Of a DNA stretch of 64,000 nucleotides, positions 36,563 through 46,351 are shown in pieces. Made by a program: the position numbers and the translations under genes. Position 1 is the first letter of the stretch. Every line of letters begins with the position of its first letter. The stretch comes from Shewanella profunda (GTDB taxonomy: Bacteria; Pseudomonadota; Gammaproteobacteria; Enterobacterales; Shewanellaceae). The stretch covers positions 1 to 64,000 of the forward strand of contig NZ_JAKILG010000008.1 in the NCBI RefSeq assembly GCF_023283765.1, read 5' to 3'. Under the pieces are notes generated by a model. The model ran no database searches, was not told the origin of the DNA, and saw only the letters and a list, made by a program, of their open reading frames with translations.

Positions 36563-37828
36563 TTAGTGGGCGTGAATATCAAAGCCCGCTTTCGCCTGCT
36601 CGGATGCCAAGAAGAACGCGCCAGCCACCACAACCTTGAGCTGTGCCTGTTGGGCTTTTTCAAGCTCAGGTCCACGTACTAGACTCAAGCCGCGTTGACG
36701 CTGCACCACTTCTACCTCAATGGACTCGAAGCCATCCTCATCTTGAATAAAAATCTGCCAATCGCCATCGCCGCCACGGGTCAACGCCGCATCGGGCAGC
36801 ACTATGCCACTGCCGTTTGGATCGGTAGTCGAGCCAGCAAAATAGAGTTCAGCAAATTGCCCCGCATGCAACACATGATCAGGATTGTGCATACTCACCA
36901 GCACTTGCTCGGTGCGCGTTACGCTGTCGAGTTCATGGGAGCGACCGATAATCTTACCTACCAACGTCTTATCCCCTACTTGCACTAAAGCTGAACTGCC
37001 AACCTGGATATGCGTAGTTTGAGTTGGGGTTAACTGCGCCTCAACCCATAAATAGGATTCATCGGTCAGTTGCATTAAGGGCGTGCCCGCGCTAAAAACT
37101 TGACCTAGCATGGCGATATCCTGCTGCACTCGGCCGTCAATTGGCGCTAAGAGTTGATAACTGCCTATGGCTTCGGGCGTCGATTCCAGTGCACGAATTT
37201 GCGCGGGCGTCATCTTAATTGCCTCTAAAATCGCCCGTTTAAGTTCGGCATCCACCTGCGCCTGCATCCGCCGACTGACGCTAACCGCACCTTCACTCAT
37301 GCGTTTGACTCGACTCCATTCGGCAGCGGCATTAATGTAGTCCGCCTGTGCCTGCGCAACGGCTGCGCCACCCAAGGTAAGTAAAGGCTCACCTTTTTTC
37401 ACTTCTTGCCCCGGCACCACATGGCGCGCCAACACACGCACATCGAGCTGCGGCGCAAGGGTCGCGGTTCGATCGCGATCCACCACTAAGGTCGCCGTCG
37501 CCCTAATATCGAGATTCAAATTGGCTAGGTTCAAGCTATCGCTCGACAAAGGTAATAAGCTAATCCCCGCCAAGGCTTGCTGCGCTTCGGTCAATTTCAG
37601 CGCCTGTTCGCCGTGTTCATCCGTCGACGCCATTTGCGTTACCGAATCGCCACTTTCCTTAGCGACGGGGGCGTGATCACCGCCAGCCAATACAGGCTGA
37701 GCGAGAAATGCCAGCGTGCTCAGCACGAATAATGCGAGCGCAATTTTTGATAGGTTAAACCGACGCTTTTCAGACGTCGTTACAGCATCCAGTTGAAGGA
37801 TATTTTCGTGGTGAGTATTTGAATTCAT
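36563..37828 (-). CDS. RND efflux periplasmic adaptor (CzcB/CusB family)
   Basis: A 421-residue membrane-fusion protein: N-terminal hydrophobic anchor (about residues 26-48), lipoyl halves (LAPQLDVRVLARHVVPGQEVKKGEPLLTL and LLAPIDGRVQQDIAMLGQVF), a helical hairpin between them, and beta-barrel/MP domains. It links the inner-membrane pump to the outer-membrane channel. GAGG lies before the ATG; it is spaced 10 bases after the channel gene and 29 before the pump gene, so one operon. His residues near the mature N-terminus (GGDHAP) and at the C-terminus (FDIHAH) could bind metal. Confidence 0.9.
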   Translation of the reverse strand: MNSNTHHENILQLDAVTTSEKRRFNLSKIALALFVLSTLAFLAQPVLAGGDHAPVAKESGDSVTQMASTDEHGEQALKLTEAQQALAGISLLPLSSDSLNLANLNLDIRATATLVVDRDRTATLAPQLDVRVLARHVVPGQEVKKGEPLLTLGGAAVAQAQADYINAAAEWSRVKRMSEGAVSVSRRMQAQVDAELKRAILEAIKMTPAQIRALESTPEAIGSYQLLAPIDGRVQQDIAMLGQVFSAGTPLMQLTDESYLWVEAQLTPTQTTHIQVGSSALVQVGDKTLVGKIIGRSHELDSVTRTEQVLVSMHNPDHVLHAGQFAELYFAGSTTDPNGSGIVLPDAALTRGGDGDWQIFIQDEDGFESIEVEVVQRQRGLSLVRGPELEKAQQAQLKVVVAGAFFLASEQAKAGFDIHAH

Positions 37829-37838
37829 TATTGTGACC

Positions 37839-39332
37839 TCATGGGTTTACTGTGCGTGCGGCGGCATTAGATGTTATCGAAGGAGCTGCATTTAGCTTTT
37901 CTATAATGAGCTTTTCGATAAAAGGCATAAGCTGGCCGCTTTCGCCCATCCAAGTTAACCAACTTTGATAGATAGCCGTTTCTAGGTTTAAGCCCACCAA
38001 ATAACTGGCGGCTAACTGACGACGGCTCTGTAAGTACTCGCTAGTACTCACATCCCCCGCCTGCCATTGTTGGCTTAAGGATTTAGCGGCTTTAGCACCT
38101 GACACTTGCACTAACTCACGCCAGTCTTGGTAACGTTCGAGTAAACGCGGTAACGCATAGAGGAATTGTTTCTGCTTAGCGGTAAGCACTCGCTCACGGG
38201 CAAGATAGCCTTGCTCCGCGATAGCGATGCCCTTATCGGCTACGGCTTGTAACTCACTGTAGTTATTGCGAACTTGTAGAGGAATCGACACGCCGACACC
38301 GAGCTTATTGTCCGTGCCTTCCTTTTCAGCGCCTAGGCTAATAGTCGGGTCAGCCGAAGCTTCCGCTTTGACTTGCATGACATTAACTCTGGCGAGCAGC
38401 ACTTGCTGATAAGCACTCGCCAGGGCTGGCAAGGCTGATGTAGAGGTGCCCAACTCGGCCGCTGGCGCTTGCTTAGCCTGAGTCACAAAGAAATGGATCT
38501 CCTTGATAAATTCACTAAAAGCGAAATTATTATCCCCAAGTAATTCAATTACTTTGCCATCGGCCACTAAGGCCACCTGCTCGGCTAAGGCGTAGTCGGC
38601 AGTATTAGAGGCGACTTCGAGTTGTATCAATTGCAGCTCGACGTTGGATAAATCCCCCGCCGCCAATCGCTGCTCAGCAATATTGAGCTGCGCCTTGGTG
38701 AACCTTAATTGCTGCTCGGCAAAGATCAGCGCCTTGCGACTCTGCGCCTGCTCTGCCAACGCCAGTAAGCGTTCGGCCAACATTTGGCTACGCTCTAACC
38801 CTATGTCTGCTAACAGGATTTGCGCTTCAAGCTCGGCACGCTGCGTCGCCACGCCGCGCTTGTCACCCCAATCGAGGGTTTGACTGAGCCCTAAGCTGTA
38901 GGCATCTGTATCAGCATTTTGATAATTAAGCCCAAGTTCTGGGTTATACACAGCGCGATTTGCCGCCTGAATGGCCAGTTTAGCCTGTTGCTGCCTTACA
39001 AGTTGCGCCTGAACTTCAGGTAACTGATTGAACTGTGTGAGTAACACAGGCAACCATTGGCCAAAGTTGACATGTGCCGTGTCGGTTTCTTTGGCGGGTA
39101 AGCCCAGTGATTGCGCCTTAAATGCCTCAACTTCAGAGGCTTTGATTTCAGGGGCATTAGCTTCAGAGGCTTTGGTTTCAAGGACCTTGACTTCAAGGAC
39201 ATTGACTTCAAGAGAGTCATTTTCTGCCGCGAGGGCAAAGGCTAGCAATCCGGCGGCCAATACTAATCCGCAGCTAAACAAGCCCGATCTAAACAGACAA
39301 ACTAAAGTACGGGCGAGAATCGTTTTTTTCAT
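37839..39332 (-). CDS. RND efflux outer-membrane channel (TolC/CzcC family)
   Basis: A 497-residue outer-membrane efflux protein with a signal peptide (MKKTILARTLVCLF...ALAAEN). Mature residues 27-57 hold an Ala/Glu/Lys/Val-rich run with a repeated LEVKVLE/SEVKASE-like unit (heptad-like). Long helices, with LGLSQTLDWGDKRG and the inner repeat SLGAEKEGTDNKLGVGVSIPL, match CzcC. ATG at 39332 with AGGA upstream. First gene of the three-gene efflux operon. Confidence 0.88.
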   Translation of the reverse strand: MKKTILARTLVCLFRSGLFSCGLVLAAGLLAFALAAENDSLEVNVLEVKVLETKASEANAPEIKASEVEAFKAQSLGLPAKETDTAHVNFGQWLPVLLTQFNQLPEVQAQLVRQQQAKLAIQAANRAVYNPELGLNYQNADTDAYSLGLSQTLDWGDKRGVATQRAELEAQILLADIGLERSQMLAERLLALAEQAQSRKALIFAEQQLRFTKAQLNIAEQRLAAGDLSNVELQLIQLEVASNTADYALAEQVALVADGKVIELLGDNNFAFSEFIKEIHFFVTQAKQAPAAELGTSTSALPALASAYQQVLLARVNVMQVKAEASADPTISLGAEKEGTDNKLGVGVSIPLQVRNNYSELQAVADKGIAIAEQGYLARERVLTAKQKQFLYALPRLLERYQDWRELVQVSGAKAAKSLSQQWQAGDVSTSEYLQSRRQLAASYLVGLNLETAIYQSWLTWMGESGQLMPFIEKLIIEKLNAAPSITSNAAARTVNP

Positions 39333-39391
39333 CGCAAATCCTAACAATATCGAATGTGGATCGGCTGACTTTTGCGCCCAAAGCGAAACGG

Positions 39392-39553
39392 CTAGATGTG
39401 AGCTTCATTTAAATAGCTCAATGCAAAGCAATCATATCGTTCTGGGCATGGCAAATAAGCGCCGATCGAATCATCCCGCCAAGCAATACAGTGCGCGGCT
39501 AAAAAGCCAATGACGGCTCCAACAGTTAACGCTGCGAGCATCAGTTCAAGCAT
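39392..39553 (-). CDS. Possible 53-residue membrane protein
   Basis: A short minus-strand ORF, MLELMLAALTVGAVIGFLAA, then CIAWRDD and a tail with YDCFALSYLNEAHI. One clear hydrophobic span. The upstream ribosome site (AAAAGA) is weak. It occupies the otherwise empty 330-base stretch before the RND operon. Real coding is unproven. Confidence 0.35.
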   Translation of the reverse strand: MLELMLAALTVGAVIGFLAAHCIAWRDDSIGAYLPCPERYDCFALSYLNEAHI

Positions 39554-39661
39554 ATCTTTTGGGGAATGAACATAACGGGCTTATCACGCGGCAAAATAGA
39601 ATGAGATCCAATCAGATGAATCAATCGTCCTAGGCCGAGAAATAAGCCGAATATTGGAGAA

Positions 39662-40132
39662 TTAAGCGATAGGAGGGCGGTATTTAGGTAAATTTTCAGG
39701 CGGGAAATAGGATACATCGGTAGGCAGATAGACACTTTCTAACGCCTGTACAGGCTGACTCACTGCCTGAGATAACAGTGCCACATGACCGCCATGGCAT
39801 TGGCAGTCGAGGCATAGGTCAAAATCTTGTATTTCAGTGGTTTTAACTAAGTGGGAATGAAATCCGCTGCTTTGGTTTTCACCCGCACTATTGGCTATCA
39901 CGGCCTCGGCAAATCCTAGCGACTGCTCTTTCGGACACGCACAATCGACACATTGGGTTAACGTCGTGACTTGGGCACTGAACTGCAAATGGGGATGATT
40001 CTCGGCCTCTTCCTCACCATTGCCCGCATGTAACTGATGCGCACCCAAGTTCGCACCAGCAAATTGCAGCACGATAATGGCTATCAGTAGGTTCACCATT
40101 CTGCGAAAGAAGGGCTTAGCGGTAGAATTCAA
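39662..40132 (-). CDS. Exported Cys/His-rich protein upstream of the metal-efflux operon
   Basis: A 156-residue protein with a signal-like N-terminus (RMVNLLIAIIVLQFAGANLGAHQLHAG) and two clusters, CVDCACPKE and CLDCQCHGGH, each with several Cys, plus HPHLQF and HSHLVK. This suggests periplasmic metal binding. Position before the efflux genes resembles that of CzcI-type accessory proteins, but similarity is only in composition. The TTG start at 40132 has AGGTGA just upstream; an ATG 11 codons later lacks a site but would also keep the signal peptide. Confidence 0.62.
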   Translation of the reverse strand: MNSTAKPFFRRMVNLLIAIIVLQFAGANLGAHQLHAGNGEEEAENHPHLQFSAQVTTLTQCVDCACPKEQSLGFAEAVIANSAGENQSSGFHSHLVKTTEIQDFDLCLDCQCHGGHVALLSQAVSQPVQALESVYLPTDVSYFPPENLPKYRPPIA

Positions 40133-40278
40133 AAATCACCTATTGCAAATAACGGATCACGAAACATCTGACCCGTATGATAAACATAAGTTCACAGCCC
40201 GCAAGCTAATACCCGCGAAGCTATGACTCGATGCTAGTTGCTATTTATTTGAAAAAACAGCTTATTTGAAGACACTGT

Positions 40279-40485
40279 CTATTTGAAGACACAGTGCTTA
40301 GCGTAATCGGCCGCTTCGTTAGCAGTCCAGTCGCCGGAAGGCTTATTTTTCATTTGCTTACACCAAGCATCGCTGCCCACTTCTGGCGCGCAGGCACTCA
40401 GTCCTGTCGTAAAGGCGACGACTAACGCAATGGCCCCCAGCTTAGTGCATAAAGGCTTGACCGCCAGAGATTTCAACAATGACAT
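40279..40485 (-). CDS. DUF3012 lipoprotein
   Basis: A 68-residue lipoprotein: signal peptide with lipobox LSAC at about residues 28-31, then APEVGSDAWCKQMKNKPSGDWTANEAADYAKHCVFK, the DUF3012 pattern. ATG at 40485 with AAGGA 8 bases upstream; longer in-frame starts would bury the signal peptide. Function unknown; common in Shewanella and Vibrio. Confidence 0.85.
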   Translation of the reverse strand: MSLLKSLAVKPLCTKLGAIALVVAFTTGLSACAPEVGSDAWCKQMKNKPSGDWTANEAADYAKHCVFK

Positions 40486-40522
40486 ATTTAATTCCTTATA
40501 AAATAAAACCCATCTTGGGCAA

Positions 40523-40888
40523 TTAACGAACTGAGCGCTTAGCAATCCAAGCGATCGCCTTGGCCTTTTGCTCTAGAGGAAACCAAGCCACTTCACCCTG
40601 CATAAAAGGTCCGAGTAAACGCACCGAATTACCCACCCAATCTGGGCCACCCACAAATACTAGGGCTTCAAAATTCGGTAACTGGACTTCCCCACTGCCG
40701 GTAAGCGACTCAAATTCCCAGCCTTCGAGTAACACGTCGGCCTCAATATACAGGCAAACTTGGCCCCAATCCTTACGATAACTCTTAATCGCCGGTTGTA
40801 AACGGGCTCGATAATCGGTGGAGGATAGTCGACCACTGGCAAAAAGACTAATAACACCCTTAGCAATATCGGGGATTTGGCATAACAT
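40523..40888 (-). CDS. STAS/SpoIIAA-like protein
   Basis: A 121-residue soluble protein with the SpoIIAA-like (STAS/SEC14) pattern: STDYRARLQPAIKSY, VCLYIEADVLLEGWE, EALVFVGGPDWVGN and a C-terminal AIAWIAKR. These proteins may bind lipids or act as regulatory partners. ATG at 40888 with GGAG about 8 bases upstream. Confidence 0.78.
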   Translation of the reverse strand: MLCQIPDIAKGVISLFASGRLSSTDYRARLQPAIKSYRKDWGQVCLYIEADVLLEGWEFESLTGSGEVQLPNFEALVFVGGPDWVGNSVRLLGPFMQGEVAWFPLEQKAKAIAWIAKRSVR

Positions 40889-41041
40889 AGAGGCACTCCG
40901 AATCGGAAACACTAGACTTTTGCCAACACTGGCCTATGCCGTGGCAAAGAATGCGCCCGATGATAACAAATCTATTGAGAAGCTATAAGTAGCAAATCGT
41001 TACTCGCTCTCAATCTCTGCTGAAAAATGCCTAAGTCTGCC

Positions 41042-41458
41042 ATGATAAAAATTTCAAACCGTGTGGAGCTTCAGGAAAATGAAATCGAGTGGCAATTTAT
41101 CCGCTCCAGTGGCGCAGGTGGACAGCACTTAAATAAAGTGTCCACCGCCGCGCAGCTCATCTTCGATATTAAAAGTTCATCCTTACCCGAGTTTTACCAA
41201 GAACGCTTACTCAATAAGGCCGATCATCGCATCACTAAGAGCGGTAAGATCATCATTAAATGCCAAGCGAGTCGCAGCCAAGATGCCAACCGCCAAACCG
41301 CGTTGGAGCAATTTATTGAATTAGTCGCCAGTGTCGGCGAAGTGCAGAAAAAACGCATTCCCACCCGCGCCACTAAGGGCAGCCAAACTAGGCGATTAGA
41401 TACTAAGAAACAAAAAGGCGCCACTAAGGCCATGCGTCAGCAGAAGAGTGACTATTAA
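41042..41458 (+). CDS. arfB: Alternative ribosome-rescue factor ArfB (YaeJ)
   Basis: A 138-residue peptidyl-tRNA hydrolase with the catalytic GGQ in RSSGAGGQHLNKVSTA (about residues 23-38), SSLPEFYQERLL, and a basic tail (RATKGSQTRRLDTKKQKGATKAMRQQK) that enters the empty mRNA channel of stalled ribosomes. I start at 41042 (MIKISNRVEL) by comparison with E. coli YaeJ; an ATG five codons earlier is possible. Single gene. Confidence 0.93.
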   Translation: MIKISNRVELQENEIEWQFIRSSGAGGQHLNKVSTAAQLIFDIKSSSLPEFYQERLLNKADHRITKSGKIIIKCQASRSQDANRQTALEQFIELVASVGEVQKKRIPTRATKGSQTRRLDTKKQKGATKAMRQQKSDY

Positions 41459-41665
41459 CTTCGTTAGCAGTTAACTTAGGCAACTGCTAACTGAGATCAA
41501 TAACGCCAATTGAAACCGATTAACAATGGTGCAGGATTTCAACGGCATAATCGACTAACGGTTAATGCAAAAACACTTTGAACAGGTTAAGTTAGTGGCC
41601 TATATACAAAACTGAAATACATTTATCCCAGCTTGAACCCAATGCACGTGGTAAAGGAAAGCGCA

Positions 41666-42100
41666 ATGAGTCATAAAATTTTGCTCGTCAATGGCCCCAA
41701 TCTCAATCTCTTAGGTCGCCGCGAGCCCAGCGTTTACGGTCATCAAACCTTAGCCGACATAGTGGCAGAGCTAAGCCAGCAGGCACAACAGGCGGGAGTC
41801 GAGCTCGAGCATATTCAGTCCAATGCCGAGTTTGAGCTGATCAATGCGATTCATGCGACCGATGCCCAGATCATCATTATCAACCCCGCCGCGTTTACCC
41901 ATACTAGCGTTGCCCTGCGTGATGCCCTGCTTGGGGTAGCGATTCCTTTCTTTGAAGTGCATTTATCCAATGTGCATGCCCGCGAGCCCTTTCGCCACCA
42001 TTCCTATTTTTCCGATAAGGCGATTGGGGTGATATGTGGTTTTGGCGCACAGGGTTATGAGTTTGCGCTAGCGGCGGCGATTAAACAACTTAAGGCCTAA
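41666..42100 (+). CDS. aroQ: 3-dehydroquinate dehydratase type II
   Basis: A 144-residue type II dehydroquinase: [21 protein letters not shown] at the N-terminus with the catalytic Tyr, [18 protein letters not shown] near residue 73, and [20 protein letters not shown] with the catalytic His. It forms dodecamers and converts 3-dehydroquinate to 3-dehydroshikimate. AAGGAAAG precedes the ATG. It stands alone; in many gammaproteobacteria an aroQ precedes accBC, so this may be a second copy. Confidence 0.95.
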   Translation: MSHKILLVNGPNLNLLGRREPSVYGHQTLADIVAELSQQAQQAGVELEHIQSNAEFELINAIHATDAQIIIINPAAFTHTSVALRDALLGVAIPFFEVHLSNVHAREPFRHHSYFSDKAIGVICGFGAQGYEFALAAAIKQLKA

Positions 42101-42154
42101 TGCCAAGCAGAATGCTATTTTGAGTGACTAATTGCCTGAATTAACGAGGTCAAA

Positions 42155-42832
42155 ATGATATTAATTACTGGCGCAAGCAGTGGTTTAGGTGCAGCCCTAG
42201 CAACACTCTATGCCAAAGAGAATGAACCACTGACACTCACAGGGCGTAATGCTGAGCGGCTGCAAACTGTCGCCAATGCACTTACGCCATTCTCAAATCA
42301 ACCCATTGCAGCGATAACTGCCAATTTAGCGGATGAACAGAGCCTTAACTCACTGTTCGACAGCCTCACTGCAATCCCCAAAACCGTTATCCATTGTGCA
42401 GGTAGTGGCTACTTTGGGCCAATTGAAACCCAAGGCGTGAGGGATATCCAAGCTCTTTTGAATAACAATATTACTTCGACAATTCTATTAGTGCGTGAGT
42501 TGGTCAAACGCTATAAAGATCAAGCCATGACTGTCGTCATCGTCATGTCTACCGCTGCGCTTGCCGCCAAGGCAGGAGAGTCTACTTATTGCGCCGCAAA
42601 ATGGGCTGTGCGAGGGTTTGTCGAGTCGGTACGTTTAGAATTAAAGCACAGCCCAATGAAGTTGATTGCCGTGTATCCCGGCGGTATGGACACGGGCTTT
42701 TGGCCCAGTAGTGGTAAAACTTTGGATACCTCAAGCTTTATGTCGGCAGATGAGGCCGCAAGCATGCTCAAGCAAACCTTAATTGCCACAGAGCATGGCT
42801 ATATCGCCGATATCACCATACAGCGTGGCTAA
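42155..42832 (+). CDS. Short-chain dehydrogenase/reductase
   Basis: A 225-residue classical SDR: ITGASSGLGAALA (NAD(P) motif TGxxxGxG) at residues 4-16, LTGRNAERL, STAALAAKAGESTYCAAKWAVRG with catalytic Ser and YxxxK. The Arg after the second beta strand suggests NADPH. The substrate is unknown. GAGG precedes the ATG. Confidence 0.9.
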   Translation: MILITGASSGLGAALATLYAKENEPLTLTGRNAERLQTVANALTPFSNQPIAAITANLADEQSLNSLFDSLTAIPKTVIHCAGSGYFGPIETQGVRDIQALLNNNITSTILLVRELVKRYKDQAMTVVIVMSTAALAAKAGESTYCAAKWAVRGFVESVRLELKHSPMKLIAVYPGGMDTGFWPSSGKTLDTSSFMSADEAASMLKQTLIATEHGYIADITIQRG

Positions 42833-42850
42833 TGGTTAAAAATGGAGCAA

Positions 42851-42882
42851 AAAATGGGAGCACACTGTGCTCCCATTTTTTT
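42851..42882. terminator. Bidirectional terminator
   Basis: ATGGGAGCAC pairs with GTGCTCCCAT around a 3-base loop, with A and T runs on either side, between convergent genes. Confidence 0.92.
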
Positions 42883-42894
42883 AAATATAAAAAT

Positions 42895-43674
42895 CTATTT
42901 AACTAATTGTTCTTGATAGGTTTGACTGTTCCAGTCAAAGGCATAAAGCGTGCCTTGCCAATCATAAAGTGTACGACCATCCTGCTGCACTATTCTGGCA
43001 TTGGTTGGCAAACTAGACACACTGCGCGCTTGGCGGATTTGAGGTGCCACTGCGTTATTATTGCTAACCGTTTGGCTGCTAGCACTTGTAGGCATGCTCG
43101 ATACCATGCGGCCTTCACCAGGGGAATACTGCATACTGGTCGTCACCCGCACAGGGGCCGATACCGCAACGGACTGTTCGTCATAGGCCATTGGAATCGA
43201 TAGCCCAATACTCGAATAGGGCGAATTGCGATAATCTCGTGCATAACTATCGCTTAGATAAGATTGCCGATAGTAAGGGGAACGAGTATTCCACCCCCAA
43301 TCATTATTCCAATGGGTATTCCAACCATAACCAAGGTTCCAACCCGAGCTCCACCCCGTTGCAAGTCCCAAACCTAGGCCCAACCCCCATGGATTGTAGT
43401 AGCGATACTTATGTTTATGGCGGTAACGCTTGTCATAGCGTTGATCTGCATGATTGATGTGTCGACTATAGCTATCACGGGAGCCAGCATAACGCTCAGC
43501 TCGATCCGAATAGTCCTGATTTCCGGCAACAGCGTCCGCCGATACACTGAACCCACTCAAAAGTGATATTCCAACAACAAGCGATAAAGCAACACACTTT
43601 AGCTGCCATTGATGGGCGCCATGTGGTTGACTTTGAAAATACTTTTTTTGAGTAAACACTAAAGGAATATTCAT
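42895..43674 (-). CDS. Exported Gly/Trp/Tyr-rich protein (DUF6515-like)
   Basis: A 259-residue exported protein: hydrophobic segment about 29-48, then a His/Tyr/Arg-rich region (DKRYRHKHKYRYYNPW), a Gly-Leu/Trp repeat zone (GLGLGLGLATG, GWNLGYGWNTHW) and a C-terminal domain LPTNARIVQQDGRTLYDWQGTLYAFDW. The C-terminal pattern suggests the DUF6515 family. Function unknown. ATG at 43674 with GAGGTG upstream. Confidence 0.7.
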   Translation of the reverse strand: MNIPLVFTQKKYFQSQPHGAHQWQLKCVALSLVVGISLLSGFSVSADAVAGNQDYSDRAERYAGSRDSYSRHINHADQRYDKRYRHKHKYRYYNPWGLGLGLGLATGWSSGWNLGYGWNTHWNNDWGWNTRSPYYRQSYLSDSYARDYRNSPYSSIGLSIPMAYDEQSVAVSAPVRVTTSMQYSPGEGRMVSSMPTSASSQTVSNNNAVAPQIRQARSVSSLPTNARIVQQDGRTLYDWQGTLYAFDWNSQTYQEQLVK

Positions 43675-43833
43675 AAGCACCTCGAGAGAGAAAGCGTAAG
43701 CGAGCTAGGCCGCGACCTACGGAAGCTTATTTTACGCTTCTAAAGCTTGAAGATCACTGAATAGGTTAACCCTAAAACAGAAAAATGCTATAGTGCGCGC
43801 CATATGGATTTTCACTGCAGAGGCTATTTCCAC

Positions 43834-45315
43834 ATGAGTTTTAAGGATTTACGCAGCTTTATTGATCACCTAGAAGCCAATGGCGAACTCAAACGCATTA
43901 GCTACCCAGTTGATCCTCATTTAGAAATGACAGAGATCGCCGATCGCGTTCTGCGCGCCAAAGGCCCTGCGCTATTATTTGAGAATCCCAAAAATCATCA
44001 CATGCCCGTGTTGGTAAACCTGTTCGGTACGCCAAAACGAGTTGCCATGGCGCTCGGTAAAGACGACCCATTAGCCCTGCGTGAAGTGGGTGAACTGCTG
44101 GCCTTTTTAAAAGAGCCCGAGCCGCCACGGGGTTTTAAAGACGCGATCGCTAAGATCCCTATGTTCAAGCAAGCCTTGAATATGCCGCCAAAGACAGTGC
44201 GTAACCCGCCTTGCCAACAAATCATTAAAACCGGCGATGAGGTCGATTTAACCCAATTGCCCATTCAGCATTGCTGGCCAGGTGATGTTGCGCCATTAGT
44301 GACTTGGGGCTTAACCATCACTAAGGGGCCGCGCAAAAGTCGCCAAAATTTAGGCATTTATCGCCAACAATTACTGGGTAAAAACAAGCTGATCATGCGC
44401 TGGTTATCCCACCGTGGTGGCGCGTTAGACTTTGCTGATTTTAAAGAGCAATTCCCCGGTGAACGCTATCCGGTTGTGGTCGCACTTGGTGCCGATCCTG
44501 TGACCATTTTAGGTGCAGTGACCCCAGTCCCCGATTCCATGAGCGAATACGCTTTTGCCGGTTTACTGCGCGGTGAACGCACCGAAGTCTGCAAGGCATT
44601 AAGCTGCGACTTAGAAGTGCCTGCCACCAGTGAAATTATTCTCGAAGGTTATATCGATCCAGAGGAACTGGCGGAAGAAGGCCCCTACGGCGATCACACG
44701 GGTTACTACAACGAGACCGATAAGTTTCCGGTATTTACCGTTACTCACATCACTCAGCGTAAAGATGCGATCTACCACAGCACTTACACTGGCCGTCCAC
44801 CGGATGAGCCCGCTATGCTTGGGGTCGCATTAAACGAAGTGTTTGTGCCGATTTTGCGTAAGCAATATCCTGAGATTGTTGATTTTTATCTGCCGCCAGA
44901 GGGTTGTTCGTACCGTATGGCGGTGATCTCCATTCGCAAACAATATCCGGGACACGCCAAACGGGTGATGATGGGTGCTTGGTCTTTCCTGCGCCAATTT
45001 ATGTATACCAAGTTTATTGTAGTCGTGGATGAAGACGTAAACTGCCGCGATTGGCAGGATGTGATCTGGGCGATCACCACCCGCATGGACCCTAAACGCG
45101 ATACCGTGATGATCGAAAACACCCCAATCGACTACCTCGATTTCGCCTCACCCGTTGCGGGCTTAGGCTCAAAAATGGGCCTCGATGCCACCAATAAATG
45201 GGAAGGCGAAACCCACCGCGAATGGGGCACGCCGATCGTAATGGATCCAAAAGTGAAGCAAAAGATCGACTCAATCTGGGATGAGTTAGGCATAGACGAC
45301 AGCCCAACCCTATAA
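43834..45315 (+). CDS. ubiD: 4-hydroxy-3-polyprenylbenzoate decarboxylase UbiD
   Basis: A 493-residue UbiD decarboxylase using prenylated FMN in ubiquinone synthesis. Visible signatures: [32 protein letters not shown], and [13 protein letters not shown] (residues about 285-297), which contains catalytic residues. The ATG at 43834 gives the standard N-terminus; an ATG ten codons upstream is less likely. It is followed after 112 bases by fre, the usual order in gammaproteobacteria, where fre supplies reduced flavin. Confidence 0.96.
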   Translation: MSFKDLRSFIDHLEANGELKRISYPVDPHLEMTEIADRVLRAKGPALLFENPKNHHMPVLVNLFGTPKRVAMALGKDDPLALREVGELLAFLKEPEPPRGFKDAIAKIPMFKQALNMPPKTVRNPPCQQIIKTGDEVDLTQLPIQHCWPGDVAPLVTWGLTITKGPRKSRQNLGIYRQQLLGKNKLIMRWLSHRGGALDFADFKEQFPGERYPVVVALGADPVTILGAVTPVPDSMSEYAFAGLLRGERTEVCKALSCDLEVPATSEIILEGYIDPEELAEEGPYGDHTGYYNETDKFPVFTVTHITQRKDAIYHSTYTGRPPDEPAMLGVALNEVFVPILRKQYPEIVDFYLPPEGCSYRMAVISIRKQYPGHAKRVMMGAWSFLRQFMYTKFIVVVDEDVNCRDWQDVIWAITTRMDPKRDTVMIENTPIDYLDFASPVAGLGSKMGLDATNKWEGETHREWGTPIVMDPKVKQKIDSIWDELGIDDSPTL

Positions 45316-45427
45316 TGCAGCTTAAGCAGAGTCTCAAGTACCTACTTAAGCCAAGAAAATAGGCCGCTAACGGCCCTAATGCGACACCTTCAACACAACA
45401 TATTGAGAAAGGTGCAAAGGAAGTTTG

Positions 45428-46126
45428 ATGAAAACCATACGTTGTAAGATAGAGAAAGTGAGCCCATTTAACGACGCTGTTTATCAAGTATTGTTAAAGC
45501 CCGAAACCGCCTTCGATTTCCAGGCGGGGCAATACTTATGTGTTGTCATGGGTGAAACAGACAAACGCCCCTTCTCTATCGCGTCAGCGCCCAATGCCGA
45601 GTTTATTGAGTTACATATTGGCGCAGCCGTCAGCGAAAGCTATCCAATGCAAGTGGTTGAGCGTTTAAAAACCAGTAGCCATATCGATATCGAAGCCCCC
45701 GGCGGCGAAGCCCACCTGCGCCATGAGAGTCATCGCCCCCGCCTGTTAATCGCCGGCGGCACTGGGTTTTCTTACATAAAGAGTATCGTCGAGCAACAAA
45801 TCGCCCTCGGCCAACAGGTTGAAACGACACTGTATTGGGGTTGTCGCACCCAAGATGCCATGTATTTTGAAACCATTGCCCGGCGGTGGCACGACGCTCA
45901 CCCTTGGCTGCACTTTATCCCCGTCATCGAAGAAGCGCCCGCTAATTGGCAGGGTAAAACCGCCAATCTGTTAGCGCAAATCAAACTAGATTTTGTCAGC
46001 TTAAATGGCTATGACATCTATATCGCCGGCCGTTTCGATATGGTCGGTGCTGCACGGGAAATCTTCCGCGAGATGGGCGTAGAAGAAGCGCATCTCTACG
46101 GTGATGCGTTCGCATTTATCAAATAA
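45428..46126 (+). CDS. fre: NAD(P)H-flavin reductase Fre
   Basis: A 232-residue ferredoxin-NADP reductase-fold enzyme: FQAGQYLCVVMGETDKRPFSIAS (flavin-substrate site), LLIAGGTGFSYIKSIVEQ (NAD(P)H site) and YIAGRFDMVGAAREIF. It reduces free FMN/FAD. ATG at 45428 with AAGGAAG upstream; a TTG just before it is rejected. Downstream of ubiD. Confidence 0.94.
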   Translation: MKTIRCKIEKVSPFNDAVYQVLLKPETAFDFQAGQYLCVVMGETDKRPFSIASAPNAEFIELHIGAAVSESYPMQVVERLKTSSHIDIEAPGGEAHLRHESHRPRLLIAGGTGFSYIKSIVEQQIALGQQVETTLYWGCRTQDAMYFETIARRWHDAHPWLHFIPVIEEAPANWQGKTANLLAQIKLDFVSLNGYDIYIAGRFDMVGAAREIFREMGVEEAHLYGDAFAFIK

Positions 46127-46164
46127 CGCATGGATTTGTAGTCTCTAAAGCCAGCCACTCATCA

Positions 46165-46200
46165 GCGTCATTCCCGCAATGCTTTTAAGCGGGAATCCAG
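46165..46200. repeat. REP-like palindrome
   Basis: GCGTCATTCCCGC followed by GCGGGAATCCAG around an 11-base loop. The CATTCCCGC/GCGGGAAT palindrome is a typical dispersed extragenic repeat of gammaproteobacteria. It lies shortly after fre. Confidence 0.65.
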
Positions 46201-46351
46201 CTTTGAACTAACTGGCTATTGCTTAATCATTTAACAGTAAATAAATGATTAACCTAACCAACTGATTTAGCATCAAATTAAGCCATTAAGCACTGTCATT
46301 CCAGTGACACGCCAACTTTGATTTAAAAAGAGTGGTCCATGAGGGCTCGAC

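Noticed and set aside
36563..37828. Many long open frames on the plus strand opposite the RND genes
   Set aside because: They are antisense shadows of GC-rich coding DNA with no ribosome sites or recognisable protein motifs.
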